Positions 1-5,045 of a DNA stretch of 5,838 bases are shown piece by piece. The stretch spans positions 58,940 to 64,777 of the forward strand of contig DJBG01000095.1 in NCBI GenBank assembly GCA_002429965.1. The letters are read 5' to 3'. The position numbers were made by a program, and so were the translations under genes. How positions within the stretch are numbered: the stretch's first letter is position 1; every line of letters begins with the position of its first letter. The notes under the pieces are model-generated. The model was not told where the DNA came from. It saw nothing but the letters and a program-made list of their open reading frames with translations, and made no database searches. The DNA comes from Hungatella sp. UBA5982 (lineage in GTDB: Bacteria; Bacillota; Clostridia; Lachnospirales; Lachnospiraceae).

Positions 1-215
1 TATCCACCGTAGTTGAACATATCTACAATGCGCTCTTTCAAAGTCGGCAATACCGTCTCTCCAAACAGGGCATAGAGTCCCGACAACACCAACGCACCAA
101 TGACTACAGAAATCAAAATTTTAATAGCTTTTCTTAACCTCACCAAATGTACACCATAGAAAAAATTTTCTTGCAAACACCTCCAGAACTTAAATTTGTT
201 AATTGTGTAAACCAT
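1..215 (-). CDS. DUF6133-like small membrane protein, copy A (stop codon cut by window edge)
   Basis: I translated this by hand from the ATG at 215-213. It gives 71 residues ending in MFNYGG, with the first two bases (TA) of the stop codon at 2-1, so only the last base of the gene is missing. A basic, aromatic N-terminal third (about residues 1-30) precedes one hydrophobic segment (about 31-51, VVIGALVLSGLYALF) and a short polar tail. This tail pattern (GETVLPTLK.RI..MFNYGG) is what I recall for DUF6133 proteins of clostridial conjugative elements, where the role is unknown. It differs from copy B (3132-3347) at 14 of 71 positions by my count, ten of them in the first 25 residues. AAAGGATGG at 231-223 is the likely ribosome binding site. 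The gene starts only about 30 nt after terminator A, which leaves little room for its own promoter. Confidence 0.75.
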   Translation of the reverse strand, partial: MVYTINKFKFWRCLQENFFYGVHLVRLRKAIKILISVVIGALVLSGLYALFGETVLPTLKERIVDMFNYGG

Positions 216-243
216 AACTTTACCATCCTTTCTTAATTTATGT

Positions 244-289
244 TAAAAAAAACACGACCTAACAGTTTAGTTAAATCGTGTGATTTTTT
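244..289 (-). terminator. Rho-independent terminator A, downstream of the GTPase-like gene
   Basis: The arms 253-263 and 270-280 pair over 11 bp in the minus-strand transcript with two G-U pairs, and 252/281 adds a twelfth pair. The loop is 6 nt. On the minus strand the stem is followed by a run of eight or nine T. A plus-strand T-run (284-289) follows the other side, so it could work in both directions. The hairpin is almost the same sequence as terminator B. Confidence 0.85.
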
Positions 290-314
290 AGTTTTTTTAA
301 TATATTGCTAAGAG

Positions 315-2159
315 TTATATTTTTAAAAAATTTAAAACATCTTGAAAAAATTGAACTTTGTTGTTTTGATTATCCAGTTTTTTATCAATATTATATTGTT
401 TAATTTCTTGACTAATATCGTTCCATACACGTAAGTTATAATTTCCCAGTCCATCACCCCAATATTTCTTTGGCGACATCCAAGAATTATAATTATATAA
501 ACTATTATAGGTTTCTGAATAAGTAAGATTTCTATAATTTGTATAATGCTTGTTGTATAAATCATCAATACTATCATTGATGTATTTCAGGCAAATCATT
601 TCCAATTCAGAACAGTTTTTAAAAATTATATTAATTGATGTCAGCATTATTGTTTTATATTCTCTACATTTTTCTATAAAATCTTCACCACCACATTTTT
701 GAAAAGAACCATAAATATCGGCAGTATTCCCTATACCATTATGGTTTACTGCTCCTCTTAAAGATGAGTGATAAATGGAACATACTGATTCTTTGAATTT
801 ACTTAAAATGTCATTATTTATAGCTCTGACCGCTAAAACAATGTCACTTACAATTTGATAGCTATCATTGATTTTTTGTAAAGTCTTTTGTGTAATTTGT
901 CCTCGATTTAGTTGCTCTAATAAACCTAATGATTCATATAATTCATCACAATATTTTGAATACATCTTTAAGATTATTGATTCAACTGTGTTAATAAATT
1001 CCTTTTGAGTATTTTCCAAAATGTCTTTATCAACTTTTGTAATCTTACCTTTTTCTATATTGATTCCAGGTGCAGTATCAAAAAACAAAAAATTATCATC
1101 ATCAAACTTGATTTGAGAATCATTTATTTTTTTTAATGCTTGAGATTTCTTTGATTTCATACCGCCCTTACGATCATCCTCAAAATTAGTAATATTCTCA
1201 AGCTCGGAATTTTTTTCCATACCCAACAGTAATACTCTAAGATGTCTATCTTTATCTTCTTTAATAAGCGTTTGTTGCAAAATTGAACATATAGACTCGT
1301 TGCCACCATAACCATTAATTTCATCACACATAAAGGATATTGAATTATTTCTTAGAATATATGATTGAATATCTGGTCTTTCGCCTCCATCTAATCCTCG
1401 TGTATCTATGATTGAATTGATATATTCAGGCATCTTAAATTGCATATCGCTTTCACATATTTTAATGATAATTTTTAGTGGCATAGGAGCTGTTTCAATT
1501 TTCCCATCGTTTATGTCTGTAAAGATATTTTTTAACCAAAAATTAAAGTTATCACCCTGAAAAGTAAAGGACTTATTTAATCTTTCTTCATAGTTTATAA
1601 TCTTTTTTAATGTTTCAAAAGCTTCATCTACATCTGAAAACCTTTCCAAGATTTCTTTATTATCTAATGATAAAGAGATTTGAGCCATGTTTTTTATTAA
1701 TGTTAACATTTCTTCTGATATATTAGATTCATTTCCATATAAACTCTCACAAAATCCATTTAAGTATATGTAAAAATCCTCACAAGCCACTTCTTCAATC
1801 AGTATTTCAGATTTTTCGGAATGTGGAATTATTTGAGTTTCACATATCGTCGTTCTTCCAGAGCCAGTTTTAAGCAGTAATGAATTTGATAATCTGCTTG
1901 TTGTAGTTAATGTATTATGTTCTATTAAATCAAACATTGTACAAATAATAGTTGATTTACCAATAGCTACTTTCCCGTTAAAAAACAGGTCGTATTTTTC
2001 AATTTCACAGATGTTTTTAATATCACATGACCTTTTGAATATCTGCTCTGACATTTTCTTTATTAAAATATGATTGTCACTATTTTGAATATCTGCATTT
2101 TTTCTATTTATGTTCTCGCAATACTGAAGCAATTCTTGTCTTTTTTCAATAACATCCAT
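315..2159 (-). CDS. Large P-loop GTPase-like protein (TRAFAC/dynamin-like motifs), uncharacterised cargo gene
   Basis: This 614-residue protein has no signal peptide or clear membrane span. A Walker A/G1 motif GKVAIGKS lies at residues 62-69, with K68, S69 and T70 for phosphate and Mg2+. A candidate switch I/G2 lies at about 98-105 (TGSGRTTI, with T103/T104). A candidate G3/Walker B follows at 251-257 (IDTRGLD), and then ERPDI. I see no clear N/TKxD (G4) motif. G1 and G3 are about 185 residues apart, far more than in small GTPases, with a helical insert between. Residues 370-614 look mostly helical, as in dynamin-like or septin-like mechanochemical proteins. The start is supported by AAGGAG at 2173-2168, eight bases before the ATG. 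The gene sits alone between a decayed gene and terminator A. An antiphage or stress GTPase is my inference; an ATPase is also possible. Confidence 0.85.
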   Translation of the reverse strand: MDVIEKRQELLQYCENINRKNADIQNSDNHILIKKMSEQIFKRSCDIKNICEIEKYDLFFNGKVAIGKSTIICTMFDLIEHNTLTTTSRLSNSLLLKTGSGRTTICETQIIPHSEKSEILIEEVACEDFYIYLNGFCESLYGNESNISEEMLTLIKNMAQISLSLDNKEILERFSDVDEAFETLKKIINYEERLNKSFTFQGDNFNFWLKNIFTDINDGKIETAPMPLKIIIKICESDMQFKMPEYINSIIDTRGLDGGERPDIQSYILRNNSISFMCDEINGYGGNESICSILQQTLIKEDKDRHLRVLLLGMEKNSELENITNFEDDRKGGMKSKKSQALKKINDSQIKFDDDNFLFFDTAPGINIEKGKITKVDKDILENTQKEFINTVESIILKMYSKYCDELYESLGLLEQLNRGQITQKTLQKINDSYQIVSDIVLAVRAINNDILSKFKESVCSIYHSSLRGAVNHNGIGNTADIYGSFQKCGGEDFIEKCREYKTIMLTSINIIFKNCSELEMICLKYINDSIDDLYNKHYTNYRNLTYSETYNSLYNYNSWMSPKKYWGDGLGNYNLRVWNDISQEIKQYNIDKKLDNQNNKVQFFQDVLNFLKI

Positions 2160-2164
2160 ACTGT

Positions 2165-2778
2165 CTACTCCTTGTTTATTGTTTTCTCCATCATCATAAA
2201 TAACCTGCCTCTTAACAATTCACATTCTCTTTCTAATTCTTCGTTGTAGTTCTAAGTTTCTCAATCAGCCTGTTCTTTTCTGAAATAATCCCATTTATAT
2301 TGTTTTTCTTGCACTAGGTGGATTTGTAACATTATGGCCCTGTGCATATCCATAATCTACAAGCAATTCCCTGATATGGAGTTTGGCAAAAGTTGATCGA
2401 AACAGCCCTGTATATTCTGTCTAAACCAAAATTCTTATTTTCTTCCTTCATTCTTAATATCGGCTATTGCTCTCAGAATCTTATTTTCGTTTTCTGCCGT
2501 TGAATCTCTTGCCTTCTGACCAAGCCCTTCGGCAATGTTTTCTTGTTTTCCATTGTATCACTCATCCCACAATTTTTCTACATTTTCCCGAAATCTTTTG
2601 TAATATCGACAAAATTATAGGCAATCTGCTTATCTTCATGAAATTTTTTTGCTTTTTCTTCTCAAATAACAACCTGTCCCTTAAAATAAGAAAGCTGCTC
2701 TGCTTCTGGTACAAAGCATACACAGTACTCACATAGCTGGTCAATATACTGTAGTAGAGACTTTCCTGTGGATTTCAT
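2165..2778 (-). pseudogene. Decayed gene of unknown family, long copy (coiled-coil C-terminus), upstream of the GTPase-like gene
   Basis: Protein-like segments appear in successive frames, broken by stops and one-base shifts. The first is an ATG at 2778 opening MKSTGKSLLQYIDQLCEYC, which runs to a TGA at 2664-2662. Next are FVDITKDFGK, EKLWDE and NIAEGLGQKARDS, then HIRELLVDYGYAQGHN and SEKNRLIEKLR. The last is NYNEELERECELLRG, ending at a TAG (2167-2165) inside the ribosome binding region of the GTPase-like gene. Several segments recur in order in the shorter copy at 4674-4863, which shows that this is a once-real, duplicated gene rather than chance. I do not recognise the family. Its context and coiled-coil end would suit a mobilisation or other mobile-element protein, but that is a guess. 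The exact 5' limit is uncertain; 2778 is chosen for its ATG with a GGGAG-like sequence upstream. Confidence 0.6.
2168..2173 (-). promoter_or_regulatory. Shine-Dalgarno of the GTPase-like gene
   Basis: AAGGAG on the minus strand lies eight bases before the ATG at 2159. It directly abuts the stop codon that closes the decayed upstream frame (2167-2165). This fixes the cargo start and shows that the ancestral upstream gene and the cargo gene are closely spaced, as in translational coupling. Confidence 0.7.
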
Positions 2779-2984
2779 ATCTTAAGCTTCTCCCTGTCTC
2801 AATAGATGAGATAGTATACAAAAGCAAGCACTTGCCTGTTTGCGACTGTGTCATATTCCGTTTGGAATTTTTTATATAGGAAATTGAAAAATACACAAAG
2901 TTTATAAGCATGTTTTATGCCGATACCAAATTTGTTGACACTTTTCATTTCGATATACTGGTTGGGTGTACCCGTATGGAAAGA

Positions 2985-3018
2985 AGGCGGTCTGTCAGTA
3001 CGGACTGACAAACCGCCT
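2985..3018. repeat. Strong 15-bp inverted repeat (hairpin)
   Basis: The arms 2985-2999 and 3004-3018 pair across a 4-nt loop (3000-3003). On the minus strand the only irregular pair is one G-U, so the RNA would pair fully there; on the plus strand the same position is a C-A mismatch. It is much richer in GC than its surroundings. On the minus strand it is followed by TTCTTTCC rather than a clean T-run, so it is not a typical terminator. A second dyad, CCTCA/TGAGG at 3016-3030, abuts and overlaps it. A weak terminator for DUF6133 copy B, a REP-like element or a protein-bound DNA hairpin are all possible. Confidence 0.7.
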
Positions 3019-3106
3019 CAGCCATTGAGGATCCAAATAAAAACCATTTTACTTGAAATCATCTTCCATACTTTATCTTTTCTACTGTGCATTATTATAC
3101 AGAGAA

Positions 3107-3112
3107 ATTATA
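3107..3112 (-). promoter_or_regulatory. Candidate extended -10 box reading toward the decayed gene and GTPase-like gene
   Basis: On the minus strand, TGATATAAT matches an extended -10 (TGnTATAAT). A second TATAAT lies at 3099-3094. Neither has a good -35 at the usual distance. It lies just after the stop codon of DUF6133 copy B and is the best candidate I found for a promoter driving the 2159-315 gene. AT-rich DNA gives such matches by chance. Confidence 0.25.
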
Positions 3113-3131
3113 TCACGGAATAAAATTTTAC

Positions 3132-3347
3132 CTATCCACCGTAGTTGAACATATCGACAATTCGCTGTTTGAGCGTCGGCAGTACAGTTTCCCCGAACAA
3201 AGCATACAATCCTGCAAGAACAAGTGCGCCGATGACAACCGCCATCAGTATTTTGATTGCTTTTCTTAACCTCGCCCTATGTACATGATAGAGGAAATCC
3301 CCCTTTAGATACCTCCAAAATTTGAATTGTTTGATTGTGTAGACCAT
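3132..3347 (-). CDS. DUF6133-like small membrane protein, copy B (complete)
   Basis: This complete 71-residue gene runs from an ATG at 3347 to a TAG at 3134-3132. The basic N-terminal third (about residues 1-30, rich in K, R, F, W and Y) precedes one transmembrane segment (about 31-51, VVIGALVLAGLYALF). The tail ends MFNYGG. The C-terminal two thirds match my recollection of DUF6133, a small family linked to the transfer regions of clostridial conjugative elements. The N-terminus looks unlike the usual members, so it may be a variant or a recombined form. AAAGGAAGG sits just upstream as ribosome binding site. The ATG follows terminator B by about 35 nt, so expression would need read-through, a very compact promoter, or regulation of the hairpin. 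Copy A is its paralogue at 57 of 71 identical residues by my count. Confidence 0.8.
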   Translation of the reverse strand: MVYTIKQFKFWRYLKGDFLYHVHRARLRKAIKILMAVVIGALVLAGLYALFGETVLPTLKQRIVDMFNYGG

Positions 3348-3380
3348 AGATCTTTACCTTCCTTTCTTGATTTTGAGCAT

Positions 3381-3415
3381 AAAAAACACGACCTAACGGT
3401 TTAAGTTAAGTCGTG
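3381..3415 (-). terminator. Rho-independent terminator B, downstream of the 414-residue gene
   Basis: The arms 3387-3397 and 3405-3415 form an 11-bp stem with one G-U pair and a 7-nt loop, followed on the minus strand by six T (3386-3381). The hairpin begins five bases after the TAA of the 414-residue gene. It shares the 3' arm GTTAGGTCGTG exactly with terminator A. Confidence 0.88.
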
Positions 3416-3420
3416 AAATC

Positions 3421-4665
3421 TTATTTATTAATTATACTTTTCAGTGTTTCTTCTAATTCTTGAATTAATATATCTATATCTACATTTTTATACACTTCCT
3501 TCCTTGATTCTACATGAGAGCAAAAATCATTAAAAACATCCACTTCTTCTATAATTTCAATTACGGAACTCTTCCAAACTACTTTAGGCATAATATCACC
3601 CGTCTTAAAGATAATACATTTAATCGGGTAAGCTTTAATAATATTAGTTAAACCTCTATCTTCTGTAACCAAAGAGTCAATATATATAATATTGCCACAT
3701 GAATGGCTACTATCTTGAATATCGCCACCCACATGCATGGATGTCATCAGATATCTTAAATGAAATAGATCCCAAGCCATACCACGTATAGTATTAAAAA
3801 TATCTTTTTTAGCTCCAATCTGTATATCCTTGAAGAAACGACAAATTCTACTATCATTTCTATCTTTTAAAAACCAATAACATATTACTATTTCTCTTTC
3901 AAAATACAACCCTATTTTTTCATTAACAAATCTAAGTAACTCCGAGATTTTTTTCTTAATTTGAGATTTTGAACCAAAATGAATAATAATAGCCTTTAAC
4001 AAGATGGAATATATAAATTGTTGAGATAATGTCAATTCATTTTTAGCATTAATATCGTTTTTCATTAAATCAATTGCTTCTTTTGTTTGCAGATATTCTT
4101 GCTCTGAAAACGGATAACTAATTGAAAAATTTTTTAACCCTGAGTTGCAGAACCTGACAAAAGGTAAGTAGCTTTTCAGCACGCCTAACTCTATTTTAAC
4201 ATCATTAATTTTTGCGCCATTTTCTAATAAATAAGGGGTACAATCTATACCTATACCCTCATCACTACATCTTTCTAAAATAGAAATAAAATGTTTTGGA
4301 ATTGTACTTTTTCCTTCATAATAATCTAACAGATAATTCATCATTTGTATATCTAAGCGATATGTGAATACATAAGGAAAATTTGCTATTCCTCTTTCCA
4401 TGGTTTCTAAAACAATTTCTTTATTCAGTACAAAACATCCATTATCATTAGACAATGTAGTTACACAGATTCCATCTTCAATGTTATTCATAAAATCTGG
4501 AATTATATTACCAGTATTATTTGAAACATCATTATCAAAGAATATAAATGTATGATCTTGTAATATTTCAATGTTTTCTTTAAAAAGCAATATCATATCG
4601 CGTTTATTTGCAGTACGTGTAATTAACATTTCCAATGCTTCTATGTTTAACTGATTATTATCCAT
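3421..4665 (-). CDS. Uncharacterised 414-residue protein with PIN-like nuclease motifs
   Basis: I do not recognise this as a named family. Near the N-terminus a hydrophobic strand runs into two acids, TFIFFDNDVS (D44, D46), resembling the first strand of PIN-domain nucleases. Near the C-terminus GMAWDLFHLRYL (295-306, D299) is followed by IIYIDSLVTEDRGL (326-339, D330, E335, D336) and then CIIF. That order resembles the later acidic residues and final strand of a PIN fold. The middle (about 90-290) is mainly helical and unusually long for a PIN protein, so it may be an insert or a separate sensor domain. There is no signal peptide. The ATG at 4665 follows GAGGG (4674-4670) with a short spacing, and the stop of the decayed upstream frame (4676-4674) overlaps that site. 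It lies alone before terminator B. If PIN-like, it would cut RNA; an abortive-infection or toxin role is inference. Confidence 0.82.
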   Translation of the reverse strand: MDNNQLNIEALEMLITRTANKRDMILLFKENIEILQDHTFIFFDNDVSNNTGNIIPDFMNNIEDGICVTTLSNDNGCFVLNKEIVLETMERGIANFPYVFTYRLDIQMMNYLLDYYEGKSTIPKHFISILERCSDEGIGIDCTPYLLENGAKINDVKIELGVLKSYLPFVRFCNSGLKNFSISYPFSEQEYLQTKEAIDLMKNDINAKNELTLSQQFIYSILLKAIIIHFGSKSQIKKKISELLRFVNEKIGLYFEREIVICYWFLKDRNDSRICRFFKDIQIGAKKDIFNTIRGMAWDLFHLRYLMTSMHVGGDIQDSSHSCGNIIYIDSLVTEDRGLTNIIKAYPIKCIIFKTGDIMPKVVWKSSVIEIIEEVDVFNDFCSHVESRKEVYKNVDIDILIQELEETLKSIINK

Positions 4666-4673
4666 ATGTCCCT

Positions 4674-4863
4674 CTATTCATCGTCAAAACAATCTGCTTT
4701 TAGCTGTTGACATTCTCTTTCTAACTCCAGACTTTAAGTTTCGTTCCTGCCTCCAAGCTCCTGCTTTTTTACTAATCCCTGTGGCAACCTTTTATTATTT
4801 TTCATTGTAGCATTCATCCTCTAATTTTTCTACTATTTTCCTAAATGTCTTTGCTATATCTTG
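4674..4863 (-). pseudogene. Decayed gene of unknown family, short copy, upstream of the 414-residue gene
   Basis: This is a second copy of the debris at 2165-2778. In minus-strand order, IQDIAKTFRKIVEKLEDE matches FVDITKDFGK plus EKLWDE. It is followed by sequence matching the KQENIAEGLGQKA region with stops, then SLELERECQQLKADCFDDE and a TAG at 4676-4674. Plus-strand 4797-4860 aligns with 2546-2607, and 4708-4741 with 2219-2260. About 225 bp present in the long copy (roughly 2262-2487) is missing here. The frame is broken by stops and shifts, so it is not functional. The 5' limit is uncertain; further related sequence may extend toward 4926. Confidence 0.55.
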
Positions 4864-4906
4864 TATGTATAAAAATTTCCGTCTTTTTATCCCACGCATC
4901 TATCTG

Positions 4907-4923
4907 ATCCATAAAATATGGAT
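4907..4923. repeat. Perfect 7-bp inverted repeat with 3-bp spacer, operator-like
   Basis: ATCCATA and TATGGAT are separated by AAA. The site lies between terminator C and the decayed gene, about 245 bp upstream of the 414-residue gene. The form and size suit a dimeric repressor site, but short AT-rich dyads are common by chance, and I see no well-spaced promoter over it. Confidence 0.25.
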
Positions 4924-4926
4924 GCT

Positions 4927-4965
4927 CTACTTTCGGCATTCAAATCTATCAACTACATAAACCAT
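4927..4965 (-). pseudogene. Remnant of a third DUF6133-type start (12 codons)
   Basis: Downstream of terminator C the familiar leader AATTAAGAAAGG is followed by ATG GTT TAT, as in copies A and B. The frame reads MVYVVDRFECRK and then stops at 4929-4927. Only the leader and first few codons resemble the intact copies (MVYTI..F). What follows is decayed-gene sequence, so the rest of the small gene and the following gap appear to be deleted. An alternative is an unrelated short leader peptide. Confidence 0.45.
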
Positions 4966-5000
4966 AATTTTTTACTACCCTTTCTTAATTTGGGGGGGAT

Positions 5001-5039
5001 AAAAAACACGATTGAGCGTAACGTTCAACCGCGTTTTTT
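5001..5039 (-). terminator. Rho-independent terminator C, downstream of the OLD-family gene
   Basis: The arms 5006-5015 and 5025-5034 pair over 10 bp with two G-U pairs, followed by an inner C-G and G-C closing a TTA loop. The stem is flanked by six A on one side and six T on the other, so it can terminate from either strand. The arm sequence differs from terminators A and B while pairing is kept. The TCGTGTTTTTTAT end is shared with terminator B. It starts about 12 nt after the OLD stop codon. Confidence 0.85.
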
Positions 5040-5045
5040 ATATAC

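Larger units (their letters stand above)
2779..3131 (-). other. Gene-free gap between DUF6133 copy B and the decayed gene
   Basis: No convincing gene lies in these 353 nt. Open frames exist on both strands (70 codons minus, 68 codons plus). They overlap each other antisense and share an SVRTDxPP peptide only because a palindrome is read from both sides. The gap holds a strong GC-rich hairpin (2985-3018), a smaller adjoining dyad (3016-3030), and AT-rich boxes at 3094-3112 that could be -10 elements. By position it is the stretch that cassette C has lost. Confidence 0.6.
3132..3415 (-). repeat. Direct repeat unit: terminator, leader and DUF6133 gene (copy at 1-280, partial copy at 4927-5034)
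   Basis: The stretch from terminator B through the end of DUF6133 copy B recurs at 1-280 and in part at 4927-5034. Shared elements are the hairpin, the T-run, the leader with AAGAAAGG, the ATG-GTN-TAY start and, in the two full copies, all 71 codons. The leaders differ slightly in length, and the copies have diverged at many silent sites, so the duplication is not recent or the copies arrived separately. Confidence 0.8.

Noticed and set aside
332..577. 81-codon open frame on the minus strand inside the GTPase-like gene
   Set aside because: It lies wholly within the 614-residue frame and is a low-complexity I/N/Y-rich product of AT-rich DNA, with no ribosome binding site.
2467..2736. 89-codon plus-strand open frame
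   Set aside because: It runs antisense to the decayed gene, whose minus-strand segments match the second copy. The F/L-rich product and lack of a ribosome binding site fit a shadow.
2562..2744. 60-codon minus-strand open frame
   Set aside because: It is a different frame of the decayed gene. The segments shared with the second copy lie in other frames.
2935..2959. Plus-strand TTGACA and TATACT boxes resembling a promoter
   Set aside because: The spacing is only 13 nt, well short of the usual 16-18, and there is no plus-strand gene downstream to serve.
2799..3123. Antisense pair of small open frames (70 codons minus, 68 codons plus) sharing SVRTDxPP
   Set aside because: The shared peptide arises because the palindrome at 2985-3018 is read from both strands. 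Neither frame has a good ribosome binding site or protein-like composition.
3087..3269. 60-codon plus-strand open frame
   Set aside because: It is antisense to the intact DUF6133 copy B, which is conserved as a protein in copy A.
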